Assembly: GCA_028673005.1 (NCBI GenBank)
Contig: CM054116.1
Location: forward strand, 79,186,572 to 79,250,571
DNA: 64,000 nucleotides
Source: Tanypteryx hageni
Taxonomy: Eukaryota > Arthropoda > Insecta > Odonata > Petaluridae
Reading direction: 5' to 3'
A program made the translations under genes and the position numbers. Positions 1 to 11,689 of the stretch are shown here, one piece after another; the stretch's first letter is position 1; each line of letters begins with the position of its first letter. The notes beneath the pieces were generated by a model. That model made no database searches. It had not been told where the DNA came from and saw only the letters and a program-made list of their open reading frames with translations.

Positions 1-1273
1 TATTTTCAGTCGTCGCCTATAATGATTCGTGGATGAATTGAATATTTTTTGTCTTCAGGTTTTGAATTATCGCACTTTAAAATGGTAGGTAACAAAATTT
101 TGATTTTTTCAAAGAAAATCGGCAATTCTAATGAGACCATAGTAAGCTATACACGTACTCCCTTTTAATTCATCGTATAGACTGGGGGAGGTAATATATC
201 TACGCAGCAATAAATGTGATCGTGTCGTAATCCCTTACTTCCCTCTCGCTCTTCTTTCCACAAGCCGATTTATCTACCATCTCCGTCTCGGGAACGCCTC
301 TGGATCCACTTTAAATTCCCAATCCTGCACTCAATGCACACGCATATCTCCTCTCCCATGCATCCCTCTTGACTGACCCACTCTTCCTTAACCTCCTTCT
401 TTGCCGTCGCTTTTCTCATGTATGGCTTGCTTCATCTCATTTCCCCGTCCTGAAAATTTATTTCCCTTCGAAGAATTGCTTTCAAGACCGTCATTCTGTG
501 TCAAAGTTCAACCCAACGACTGGGTGCTCGACTTTCATATATTATTATGGAAAAATGGCCCTTAAAAAGATAGGAATCTCGTGATATCTTTTGCGTAGAA
601 ATGTGTTCATTATTTTGAGTATGAGTGCGCCTCTGCATGATAATGTTAGGCGAGGGAGATAAGTTAGTTGTGTAAGTTGGTACAACATTGGAAATGCGCT
701 TTTTTTAGATTCTGCCGCTTCTAAGATCATCTCGTGCTATGTGTTATTTCAGCTGCAGGTTTTTCATTCAGTAAAATTGCTCCCTTGTACAGCTTACAAA
801 ATCTCAGATTTAATTTAAGCTAAGTTACCTTCTTCAATATAAAGGTAAATACTTTTAAGTGATGTCAGTGCAAAATAATATTATGGATAAAATCTGTATC
901 TGTAAAACGCCCGAGTAAAATATATACATTTGAACTACAGAGAAGTTTTTCGTCACTGGAGACTCATCAGTATCTAGAAAGAAAAAATTCTCATTAGAGT
1001 CGATGATAAATTGTCACTCATGGTTTTAGAAAATAGAAATTCGTTTCAGAATAATTGCAAGAAGAAATACCGCTGCCGATAGTAATTTTGTTTAGTTACA
1101 CATGCAGTATATTCATACGTTTCATTGCGGTACGAATTATCAGTATCATTAATACTCGATCTAGCATCTGTATAAATTCACGCGCCTTGGAATGTGGACA
1201 TTTTAAGTAAACCATCATTGAAATCGGAATTTACACATAGAATCTATTCTTACTCAGGAATAAAATCGAACTC
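1..1273. other. Non-coding A+T-rich DNA, nothing recognised
   Basis: I see no coding frame with family similarity, no RNA gene and no repeat shared with the rest of the window. The short frames near 369-730 are overlapping opposite-strand artefacts without recognisable motifs. Confidence 0.6.
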
Positions 1274-1765
1274 ACAAGGAGAGGTTGCTAAAATTGTTAA
1301 ACGGATTTTAACCAAACTTTACAGATAAAAATTTATCGAAAATAATCAGATACGTGTTTCGGATTTTTGTCCCATGCTGCCTCGTTTTCGAGAAATTAAT
1401 ATTTTTAAAACGTTATCTTACGCCGATTTCAATATTCAGATACACATAAGCCCAACGTATTAAAGTAATCCGTCGCGCGTTTAATTCTTAATAACTTTTA
1501 AACCATACGAGATAACAAAATGAAAATTGGTACGTAGTTGCATGTAGCAAGTCGTGAGATTACGGCGCTTTAAAAATACTTATCAAAGCCATCTAACTTT
1601 TAAAAACGAAAAAAAAAAATCCATTAAAGATTTAGTTTTTATCGTTCATTTTCTTATATAAATTCGACAAATTAACATACAAACTTAGGTTAGTACGAAG
1701 GCTTCCACGGCGTGCTGTTGATATGGTGGTGATTTCCGGGAATCTGCCGTGTTGATCCATTTCCT

Positions 1766-1807
1766 GGACAATATTTCGCCGACGTTCCAGTCGGCTTCTT
1801 CAGGTCC
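1766..1807 (-). ncRNA. Hammerhead-ribozyme-like motif, minus strand
   Basis: The opposite palindrome arm holds the same arrangement on the minus strand: GGAC, CTGAAGA core (complement of 1797-1803, fits CUGANGA), the same stem II (1778-1783 with 1790-1795), GAAA (complement of 1774-1777), TATT and GTCC. The core differs from the plus copy at the variable N position only, so the one mismatch in the palindrome at this site is neutral for the consensus. Confidence 0.45.
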
Positions 1808-1856
1808 GAAGTGTCGGTGCAGATTTTTGGTCGTCAAAAATCTGCACCGACACTTC

Positions 1857-1898
1857 GGACCTGATGAAGCCGACTGGAACGTCGGCGAAATATTGTCC
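1857..1898 (+). ncRNA. Hammerhead-ribozyme-like motif, plus strand
   Basis: Read 5' to 3': GGAC (stem I, 1857-1860), CTGATGA core (1861-1867), one extra A, stem II GCCGAC/GTCGGC (1869-1874 with 1881-1886) closed by a TGGAAC loop, GAAA core (1887-1890), TATT, then GTCC (1895-1898), which pairs with the first GGAC. The predicted cleavage position is after TATT (an AUU triplet, an allowed NUH). Helix III is almost absent, as in minimal hammerheads known from Penelope-like elements. The unpaired A at 1868 departs from the strict consensus, so activity is uncertain. Confidence 0.5.
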
Positions 1899-2624
1899 AG
1901 GAAATGGATCAACACGGAGATTCCCGGAAATCACCACCATATCATACAAACTTAGGACCTACATATTTTTAAAGAAGAATTATCAAGGTGTCTTATTCGT
2001 ACAGTATTATTTATACTTCGATTAGAAATCGGCCGCACATCACGTTTATTCGCATTAATAGACAAAATTTGATATTTGAAAAATTAATACTTTGACGACA
2101 ATGACATTGTTAAATCCCGAGGACTTGTTCCCTCGTTCTCTCTCCTCGCTAGAAATACGTAATAAGGTATTACCCTTAAAAATATTCCGTTAAATTCAAC
2201 AAAATTTTACTCTAATATATTATATAATAGGAAGTTCCCATTTTATGACTAACTTTGATGTCATCACCTCAAATAGCAAACTGTGCTAATAGGTAGAATA
2301 TTTATATAGGTTTAAATCGACCCTTTGAAGTAAAATTGATCCGGGTTGGATAAAATTTACATTTATTTATACATATATTTAAGTAAGGGACCAGATTGCG
2401 CTTTATTTACACGAAGAATGCCATCTGTTGGACACATCAGATTTTAAAAAGACGAATTTACGCCTCGTTCAATAATTAGTCAATAATATACCTTATCGTA
2501 AGAAGAAAATCGAGTTTATTATGCTCCAAATTCGCGCAGAGGTATCAAAAATTAAAATAAAATTACAAATAACACAATATTATAATTACAATAAACAAAA
2601 TTAAAATATGAACAAAAATAATCG

Positions 2625-2787
2625 CTCACCACCACCACCCTCACCACCACCACTTCCCTCACCACCACCACCACCCTCACCCCCACCGACACCCTCACTA
2701 CCACCACCCTCATCACCACCCGAACCCTCACCACCATCACCACCACCACAACCCTCACCATCACCACCACCCTCAGCACCATCACCC
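2625..2787. repeat. CCA/CCCT-rich simple repeat
   Basis: An imperfect tandem array of CCACCA and CACCCT units between the arms of the foldback. It creates a proline/serine-rich frame on plus and a valine/arginine-rich frame on minus. Both are repeat artefacts. Confidence 0.9.
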
Positions 2788-3792
2788 TAATTTTGTTGAA
2801 TTTCAACGGGAGATCTTGAAGGGTAATACCTTAGTACGTATTTCTAGCGAGGGAAGAGGAAGAGGGAAAGGACATCAATTAAAACAACAAGTCCTCGGGA
2901 TTTAATAATGTCATTGTCGTCAAGGATATGTATATCCTAAGTTTATATGTTAATTTGTCGAATTTATGCAAGCAAATGAACGATATATTGCACTATAAGA
3001 ACTCAATCTTTAATGCATTTTCTAATGGATTTTTTTTCGTTTTTAAAAGTTAGATGGCTTTGATAAATATTTTTAAAGCACCGTAATCTCACGACTTGCT
3101 ACATGCACCTACGTACCAATTTTAATTTTGTTATCTTGTATGGTTTAAATGTTATGAAGAATTAAATGCGCGACGGATTACTTTAATACGCTGGGCTTAT
3201 GTGTATCTGAATATTGAAATCGGCGTAAGATAACGTTTTAAAAATATTAATTTCTCGAAAACGAGGCAGCATGAGACAAAAATCAGAAACACGTATCTGA
3301 TTATTTTCGATATATTTTTATCTGTAAAAATCTCGTTAAAATCCGTTTACCAATTTTCGTAAATTCTCCTTGTCAGTTGTAAGAGAACGCTACTGATCCA
3401 GTGATCTTGGATCGTATTTTATCATTGGCGATCCTTTATTTTCTGCTAGCCGCTTCTGGTCGATATTCTGGCTCTCCGTATCTCGCTGCTCTTAATGACC
3501 TTTCGCATTCCCTCCCTCTACGATGTTCGTGACCGTCCTTAAGGCTTGCTTCGATGTTATCTCGCCAATCTCCACTAACTTGCATTCCTCTTTCGTTCTT
3601 TTTATTTTATTTTTACAACACTTTCACTTCCTTTTTCGTTTTGCTGTGGTTTAAATAGAATTTTTTGTTGGTATGTCGAGTTAAACAGCCTGCCTGTGCA
3701 CGTATTTGTTATTAGATTCAGTGTAACCCAAAAAGTTATATTATCACACACTTATAGCATATTTTGCAACTTTCCCATTCTGTAACTAGTTT

Positions 3793-4252
3793 TAATAGAC
3801 GCTAATTCACCCGGAAGCAACAATGCGGATCGCCTTGGCAACACCCAGAAAGAATACGAAAAAGCCATTAAATAAAAAAAACGCGTGTTTTTGGGAAATT
3901 ATTCCGTGTAACATCAAAACATTGCAAGAATAAGATATTTTATAGTTTTAGGCGTCAAATAAAGTAAAATTGGAGATATTCAGTCCATATTTAGGTATTC
4001 TAATGAATGAAAGAAATAAACCCTGCACCTTGAAAAATCGAAACTCCTGTGTAAACATATGGAAAAATATAATCGTCTCCCGGAGTCGAATACGGGACAC
4101 TTCCGTAAACGAAAGTAGTTTTCTTGGAGTCTCCTAGTTGGCAGAAACAAAATGGCTTTTACAGTACTTCTCTATGACAAACTGTTCAAGAGATAAAAGG
4201 GGGGACGGACGGACGGAGAGACGGACGGACAGAAGAACAGACTGACAGACAT
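3793..4252 (+). repeat. Dispersed repeat family E, copy 1 (antisense B-box-like motif)
   Basis: Aligns with 22371-22830 over its length, starting at 'ATAGACGCTAATTC'. Shared blocks are 'GCAACAATGCGG', 'CCTTGGCAACAC', 'CATTGCAAGAATAAGATATT', 'TGCACCTTGAAAAATCG' and 'CTCCCGGAGTCGAAT'. The last is the reverse complement of a tRNA B-box-like sequence (GGTTCGANNCC family). It ends in GGAC/GACAGAC tandem units (4203-4250). No coding capacity. Confidence 0.8.
4203..4250. repeat. GGAC/GACAGAC tandem tail
   Basis: Short tandem GACGGAC and CAGACTGACAGAC units at the end of the family E copy. Similar tails occur near 22790, 40275, 56410 and 57470. Confidence 0.8.
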
Positions 4253-7200
4253 TAAGTAATTATATAAAAATATATTTCTTTACATTAATCAAATATAAAA
4301 GCAAATATTTCACGTTGACCTGATTAACAGTCGTGTGAGTTAGTCACCTCGGCCACCAGATTATTACCTGGGCCCTGCGATAAATGTGTATTTGAATTAA
4401 CGTGGGAAGATAGACGCATTCACCATAGCAACGAGGTTAAACAAACTATTGTCATTTCAATGCTGTAATCTTTTAATAGAAGTCTTTATTTTAATTGGTA
4501 TTGTTATGAGCGTTTTTGAAGGGATATTTCTGCTAATAATTGTAAGTTTTTATTTATCGTATTTGTTATTGATAGTAAGTTTTTATGTATTTTAAAAACT
4601 TTTTGTCTTTATTCACTATTTAAGATAGTTACCTTTACTGTTGTAAAGGATGTTAATTTGAACAAATTTAAATGAAACATTTTAAAGTGTTGTGTCTTAG
4701 CAATTTTTTAGATAACTATATTTATACAGTTTTATATGGATGGTTGATGTGATGTTAGGAAAATAACACTTTATTATTTTTGTCGTTTAAGTTAGGTGAC
4801 TAAAATATGAAATATTCAACAATTTCACTCCTACTAGTATCTAAAGCTGAATTACTCTGAACTAGCAGTATATTTTCGTTGATTTTAAGCAATATGAATA
4901 GATAAGTTAGTATTTCCATTAATGAAACAAAAGATACTATCAAAATTTCTACTACTTATATACCAAACATTCTTACGTTTGCCACTGAGTTCTCTTCTTC
5001 TGACTGCCATTCTCTCAACTGTAAAAAGATGAAATAGAGAGACCCCACATCACTCAACAGCTGGTAGGTAGACACTTTTGCAAATTTTTACGCCCATGCA
5101 AGCAGATAGGATATCATAATTATATTATCAAATTTATTCATATTAAAGTATTAGCCATATAAAAGTTGGCTATAAAAATTAATTTTTATACCTTTACTTG
5201 TTTTACTACTTCGTTCATCATTGCGGCGCGCTTTTCCTTTAGTAAAGGACAAACCAGATATTTGTATCAAGCCTTTCTCTTTATCACCTATGGAAATTTT
5301 TATTTCGCGCTGGTAATGTTTACAAAAAATTCTTTAGGGATTTCTTGAACGCTTATTCTTTTCAGAGTCTAACATATTTTTAGAAAAGGGAGCGTCCTCA
5401 TTTGCAACCGGGATACGTGGAAACGCATTCATTTCGTTTCGAATATCAAAAGGCAAAAAATAAGCGCTACCGAGATCTGCAGTCAAAAATATTCGATTGC
5501 GGTACGTTTTTCATTTGTCGTCGAACTCTTAAATGAAAAGATGAGTCGAGGTGTGGAGGAAAGTCGGGTTTGAAGTGGTGAGCACGCGAGAGAGAAAAGA
5601 AGACGGGGAACGAGCCAGAGAGCGATAATTTCAATTTTATTTTCTCTCTCCTCTGCGCGTCAATCTCATTTCTTTTTCCTTTTTTTACTGGTCGTCATTT
5701 GGTCCTTTCTTCTCCATCCAATCGAAGCTACTCGCTCCGCCGACTTTGCCCAGGTTTTTTATTTACCTACTCCTTTTCATATTGCTTTTGTTTTATGAGT
5801 TCGCGTTCCCACCGCTCTTTCGTGCCCCTTCTCCTTGAGCTCGATTTCTACACCTGTCGTATGCTCTCTCTGACAACGAAAGAGCTCGAATCGTTGCATT
5901 ACGCAGAGCTAGGGTATGCGAAGAGAATCAGTGCTGCATTCGGAAATTTGGCTAGGCGTTGATACTCAGTTTGCGTTAGTTTGCTCAGTGAAGAACTAGT
6001 TCTTGTTTGTGGAATGAGAAATGCGGGGACGATTTATCGTAGCGCTGAAGTATGGAGAGTGTGCTTCCTAGAAAACAAGTGCAGAGTTGATATAGTATTG
6101 CGTAGGATTTTTTTTTAGCTGATGAGATTCCAGTGTGTATTTACGAGAGTCTATCAACAACTAACCACAAGTTAGCTATTTATTCCAAATTTATTGCTCG
6201 ACTTTAATGAAACTAACACAATGTAATGACGTAGTTATATTCTTTTTCAACGTAGCCCGAGTTTTTTAAGGCAATCATCCCTGCTTAAAGGAATATTGCC
6301 TATGCATTTGTAATAAAAGTCTTTGTCCTGCGATGTAAACCAGTCTGCAATAATGTAGTCGCCGGATGTGGAACGTTGCTATCCGAGATGCTTTTTAGGA
6401 GTCCGGAAGGAACAGAATGCAAACATAGCAGACGATTTTAACAATTTGTTATTTCGGCCAGCCTCTAATTTGAAACGAGAGGAACAAAATTATGGCTACC
6501 TATTGATCCCTCGTCGTACATTTTTACTTGAAATTTAAATCCTTTTCTTTATTTTTACTTAGAGAAATACTGCCATTTCTTTAAGGTTTGAATGCATCCC
6601 AACGCCAAATGATCAATCATTTTGTGTTTGAACGTGTCATTGCTCACATAATTCGAATAGAATGCGACCCCTTAAAGTCTCTGAATACATCTTTATCCTT
6701 AAAAGATTTTTTCTGTATCTATTATACCTTACGCCGTGTATAATACCTAGACCCATGTCGGCCTAATCAACAGTCTTAGCAAAATGCTCTTACAAGAGGT
6801 TTTTACATCTTTCCCAGCTATTTTAGAGATTACGTTTAATGAAGTTTTATTTACTCACTCAACCCCATTGGCTATTACCTCTCTCCCGTATTCTCCATCG
6901 CGCCATTCTTTTTTCCCAATCTCATAGCATCCTCTTCCTTCTCATTAGCCATTCTCTTGCCCCTCTCTCTTCCTACGCCCTTAGAGCACCTTGCAGAATT
7001 CCTCCCTCTTTTTTCTCTTTTATCCTGGGACATCCATCAACTTCTCGGGTCTCTTCCTTTTCTTTCTTTGACAAAGAATTCTCCCTCCGGCAATTTTGAA
7101 CCATTTCTTGCACTTCGCTTCACGCACTTATCCCACCAGAGCACATCTTTCCTTCTTTCTAAAAACTTAACTCTTCTCGTTTAATAATATTCATCGTTCT

Positions 7201-8640
7201 AACTTCGTCAACCCTTCTCCATTTTCCATGGAATCTATCACTCTTGCCTCTTCGCTGAATCTAAACAGCGATCGTTGGAGTCATTGCGGTGTGACCATAA
7301 GGAGGACTGTTTGAAAGCATCTGTAATTTGGTTCATTTTTAATCGCCCATCGTCTCTAATTTAGAACCGCGAATTTTAGCGAGATGTATCGAACTCCAAA
7401 CGAAAGTTTACCGAAGAGTTAAAGAATCGAAATGGAATAGTCGTTTCTGTATTTTTATGACATTTACCGAAAATCAGCACCTACTCTTGGAAAAAATGTG
7501 AAACTTCGGTTGTTGAGGTAATTGTGGGAATCGTGGTAAGATAATTAATGCCATCAAATCCATTGAAATTGCCATTCCTTTAGAAAATGCGGCTTGATTA
7601 TCCTGGATAAAAATAATGTAAAAAGTTTCTTTTTGGCTGTCTCTTGGCTGGTTACGCCGAAGTAAAAGTACTTTTATAGGGTAACCATGGAACTGGTTAT
7701 GTGTAATCGTTCCCTACACTAACCTACTCTGCGACAGTTTCGCGAAAAAGCATCTCAATTCTCTAAAAAAGGACGATAGGGTTTAAAAAGACGATCAATC
7801 AACTCCCCCTTACTATTTCTCTTCCTAGTTCTCAAAGGCCATCGACCTCCTCTAATTCCGTCCTGTCGTCTCTCGATGCCCATCGATTTTACCTCATAAA
7901 CTCGCCTCATTAGTTATTTATTCTTCTCCTTCGATTACATTTAAAAGTATGTAGGTATTTATTATCGGATATCATGACTTTCAAACACAAAAGAGAATAA
8001 TACACTGATGATATAAAAATAAACAACGAAATGTTTCCTTTTTAGGAACCACAGTATTTTATTTTAACCGGGATTATATCGTGATTCCTTATGATTGCGT
8101 TCAATGGTGAAACCGGATAGCGTCATGGTTAACATTGCATTGTTCTTCCTAAAAAGCAGTTTTAAAAAATTTACTTTCACAACAACTTGATCAAGGGTTA
8201 TTAGTGTAACGGCTCACTCGGTTAACTATGTAACAAATACAATCTTTAAAAAATACGGAAGCCATTATATTTTTACCGTACTAGAATTTATTTTCTCTAT
8301 TAGGATAGGTAATAATATTGCAAAAAAGATTAAAGTAGCAAGAGTAAACAAATTTATCAGTGTCATCTCGTTTTCTTAGTTTACCTTCGAGTTCAGATAA
8401 TCCTGATAAAGATATTGCTTTCGAAAACAAATGTTCACATTCTCTCGGGTGATAAAGGGTATCGCTATGTGGAATACTAATTAAAGAAAGTATTGGTCGA
8501 CCGTTAGAATTTTTAGATTTTTTCAAGTACTCTATTCGTAAAATGCCGTAGTTAATAATCTTTGAAAGAGAATACGCCCAGTAAATTCACAGAGCTTATC
8601 AAGCGCCTTTGACGCAGCAAAAACTTACGCTCTCCGTTCT
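4253..8640. other. Non-coding, unique-looking DNA
   Basis: I recognise no gene or repeat. Pyrimidine-rich patches occur near 5600-5900 and 6840-7260. Short frames there (for example 5699-5962 and 6839-7099) have compositions dictated by CT-rich DNA and no recognisable domains. Confidence 0.5.
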
Positions 8641-8649
8641 ATGCATAAT

Positions 8650-9400
8650 TAAGTCTCCCTTTCGCGTATTATCTCCACCATAACCGCCATTCCTCATCTT
8701 CCCTCCTCCACCTCTCTCTATATACCTTTCTTCTCTCGCTTGTATCCCACCCTTATTTTTTACCCTGTTCTCCGTTCTCTTTTACTACCAATCTTTCCCT
8801 TCCCTTCCACTTAATCTCCTATCGCGCTTCTGCTTCACAAACATCCCTTCGACTTATTTCTTCTCCTCTTCTCAATTTCCGACATCGCTCGCTCCATCCC
8901 CATCGCATCCAATAGCTTCCCATTTTACATCACCCCTTCAACCCCTAATGTTTTCCTCGTCCTCGTCACATCACCTAACCCTCGTCCTTCCTCCACTCTT
9001 TTTCTCCCTACCTTTTCGGAACCCAATCCCCTTGAAAGCTCCCTCTACAAGAGACACCTCCAAAGTATACGCCGTACCGAATACATTTCCTTTATGCTCC
9101 TCCTCCTCCTCTTGCACCTACTCCCGGAAGAACCTTCGAAGTTCAGCGATGGAGGTGGAAAAAAGTCTGGAATCAAGGGATTGCATCCATGAATCTGTGA
9201 TGCGGAAGTTTGCATCTTCGGAGGCATATACCTCTCTCTCTATCTTCACATCTCTCTCTCTCTCCCTCTTTTTACGCCTTTTCCCCGCCGAAGAAATTTT
9301 GGGCCCTCGTCTTTCTTCATACTTCAATTCATCTTCCGCTTTTCCATCTAGTTTTATTTTTCGAGCCCTCTTAAGTTATCCTTTGTGTGTATTCTTATCT
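8650..9400. other. Pyrimidine-rich tract (plus strand C+T)
   Basis: Dominated by CT, CTC and TTCC runs, including TCTCTCTC near 9230-9265. The 153-residue plus frame at 8948-9409 is serine/leucine/phenylalanine-rich because of this composition, and other open frames lie across it on the complementary strand. I see no domain and do not call a gene. Confidence 0.6.
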
Positions 9401-9409
9401 CACGTTTAG

Positions 9410-10590
9410 AGGTATATGAGTCCATGGTTTTTCACTTTTTTCTTAGTCCCAAAGAGTTAAGGTATTACCATAACAAAAGGTTTCTCCTATACTCACTCTT
9501 ATGCACCGAGTTAGTTATGTTTTAGGGAGCTGCCGCCTTTTTAAGCGATGCTTCTCGGCGATTTGCGAAGTTTTATTTATTTAAAGTTCAACGGGAAGAA
9601 TAAATATATATCGCCTTTGCGAACCTTTTTGCAAAGATACTTGTTGTTTATTTCGAAAATTTTCTAAGCCGAATTTATAGTCGCGCTCGATGTTACTGGG
9701 TCTTAACCCACACATTTATTGTTATAGCCGAGGAATAAGATTGAGTCTCCAAAAGAAAATAAATATCAGTTTTAAAATACGTCTTGGAGTTAAGAACGAG
9801 ATAAATGTGTACTTTTACTAATCATTTTCATTGCAAATTGGGGGATTGTTGTCTTTTTGAAATACTAACGTTCATATTCTCTGTCGAAACGCTGGATTCG
9901 AATATTAGTACGCACAGATGGAGAGGTTTAATCTTCTATTGCAATCATTGGTCTTGATGGAGACTGCGTGGATTAAATTTAAATTAAAAATTTTAAATAA
10001 ATTTTTCGCGTTTCGCATTGAAATGGGATGAAATGCATACAATTTTTAATAAAATCTTTCATAAATATATGAAAATAATCTTATTATTCATATAATTAGT
10101 AATGTTTTAATTTTAACGTTTTTTTGTTTTATCATAGTGAGCACTGTAAAATTTGTTTCGATCTTCAGAAATAATATAGAAGTGCCGAAGATTACACACG
10201 TGTCAAATATTAGTTGAGCACTGAAATTCGCGGCCCTTCAGGAAAAAATTCGAAAGCAGCTACAAAAAGCAAATATTATTTAGAGCTTTAATGTGCGTCA
10301 AAAATTCTCATAATAGCTTTATGTTAAACATTTTTACCGTCTCCAACATTTTATTCTCCATCAGTATCAATTAACGCCAAATATTTAATTCCAAAAGGTT
10401 TCAACGCTTCGTTTTTTGCAATCATAATCGAGTCCACGCATGCCACTTCTTTCTTCGCCTGACACATCCGTCCATCCGCGCAAACGCCGAAAGAACTTCC
10501 TGCCCAATCATGCTTCATGATGCGTTTGGCGGCACGTTTCCCCATGAATTTTCAACCAATGACAGGTCGGGCTTCATCTGAAGCCTCGCT
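9410..10590. other. Non-coding, unique-looking DNA
   Basis: No repeat copy or gene recognised. A 64-residue minus frame at 10351-10545 has mixed composition but no motif that I can assign. Confidence 0.5.
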
Positions 10591-10599
10591 TGTCAGGAC

Positions 10600-11056
10600 C
10601 CTTTATTACTCCTCATCAACCCCAATATTATGTGCCTCTCTAGCCCATTTCTCCCGCCAGTTTAACCTCCCCGTCTTCCTCTCTTCCTCTATCTTCCCGT
10701 TTCCCCACTCTTCATCTTTGTCTCCCGTTAAAGCCTTCTACCTCTCGACGCCAGAAGCAACTTCCATCGTTTGTCACTCCGCAACTTCTTCTTTGCCAAG
10801 CGGCATATATCTCGCCCTCTTCTTTCTCATTTCTACCTCCTTCACAACCTCATCCATATTTCGCCAAAGGGTTGGATTATCTTTCAGTGCATTTTCGCGT
10901 CAGCAATCTCTCGACTCGCGTTCCCAGAAGCCGACTCAAGTTTTGCGATGCATTTTTACTTATGGGATTTGTTTCCTCAACTTTTTAGCTCCAGAGCAGT
11001 TTTGTCAATATCGTCCTCTCATCGTGACTGGAGTGTCCGTAGTTTACAATTCCTAA
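10600..11056. other. Pyrimidine-rich tract with a 179-codon open frame
   Basis: The plus frame 10517-11056 is the third longest open frame in the window and overlaps another frame (10771-11268) on the same strand. Both are rich in S, F and L, as expected of C+T-rich DNA. No signal peptide core, repeat or domain stands out. I treat them as chance frames. Confidence 0.45.
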
Positions 11057-11689
11057 GGAAATTCACGGTTTTTTCACTTAACCGAAAGGTCATTGTTTAT
11101 TTAACGGAATGTTTCCTTTGGAGAAGTGTTTTAATCCTTTATGGAGTCCGCTGCGTTTTCACCTATGAGACTTATAGAAATTACTTGCTTTATGAGAGAT
11201 GGCAAATTTTGAATTTGCTAAAATCAACTATCCATTATATTTCATTTAAAGTATACATAACTTTTTAGAAACAAATTGTGATTTATCATTTGTTTTCCGT
11301 GACCTTGCGAAAAATTCTTCTCTTAAATTGAGTATGCCAATAAAAATATTTTAAGTAAATTAATAAATCATCAGAACTTATACCTCTTCTTGAAGGATTA
11401 ATTTTTAAAATAATCTTCTCTATTTTATCCTCAATATTTTTGCATCTTTAAAAGCTATTTCCTCTTCAATGTTTATTACTGTTAGTTTAAAATGGGATTT
11501 AATTTATGAGATTTGTGGGTCGATGCGAAGGGATTTCGTTCTTCACGAAAATTAAGAAAGATTTTTCTTGAGGTGCTGAATTCTTTATTTCAGCGCGGCA
11601 ACGTATTTTCCGCCGTTACCTCTCGTCTAACCATCTTGTTCGTTATGTTTTCACCGCGCCTCTCTGCGAATAATTAGCTCGTTGCATAT

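Larger units (their letters stand above)
1690..1942. mobile_element. Palindromic insertion, Penelope-like (PLTR-type) candidate
   Basis: This 253-bp block interrupts the left arm of the foldback. It is flanked by identical 14-bp direct repeats, CATACAAACTTAGG at 1676-1689 and 1943-1956. The right arm (around 2936-2965, reverse complement) has the same sequence once with no insert, so it is an internal empty site. From 1720 to 1942 the insert is a near-perfect palindrome with a 7-nt loop (GGTCGTC, about 1830-1836), one mismatch and one 1-nt indel. Because the arms mirror each other, two mirror-image open frames start with the same residues; these are artefacts and not proteins. Variable-length target duplications fit target-primed retrotransposition. 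Hammerhead-like motifs in both arms suggest a Penelope-like element terminal repeat. The insertion is certain; the class is inferred. Confidence 0.75.
1274..3373. repeat. Long foldback (inverted-repeat) element, about 2.1 kb
   Basis: The left arm (1274-2208) and right arm (2789-3373) are long diverged reverse complements. Outer ends pair as ACAAGGAG / CTCCTTGT. Alignable blocks include the 'CGTTATCTTACGCCGATTTC' stretch near 1410 with its complement near 3220, and 'TGACATTGTTAAATCCCGAG' near 2100 with its complement near 2890. The left arm is longer because it holds a 253-bp palindromic insertion (1690-1942) and roughly 120 bp of extra DNA (about 1973-2090) absent from the right arm. The space between the arms (2209-2788) is unique DNA plus a CCA-rich simple repeat. 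A block around the AATGTCATTGTCGTCAAGG motif is shared with the Helitron at 15191-15985 and, more loosely, with DNA near 43030, so the arms may be built from Helitron-related sequence. No transposase is visible. Confidence 0.85.

Noticed and set aside
1685..1955. Two mirror-image proteins starting with the same residues on opposite strands
   Set aside because: They are the two arms of one palindrome; the identity is forced by DNA symmetry.
2608..2790. Proline-rich protein (PPPPSPPP repeats)
   Set aside because: It comes from a CCA/CCCT simple repeat in a non-coding foldback centre; no upstream gene structure.
8948..9409. 153-residue candidate gene
   Set aside because: Serine/leucine-rich composition is explained by a pyrimidine tract; overlapping frames exist on the other strand and there is no domain.
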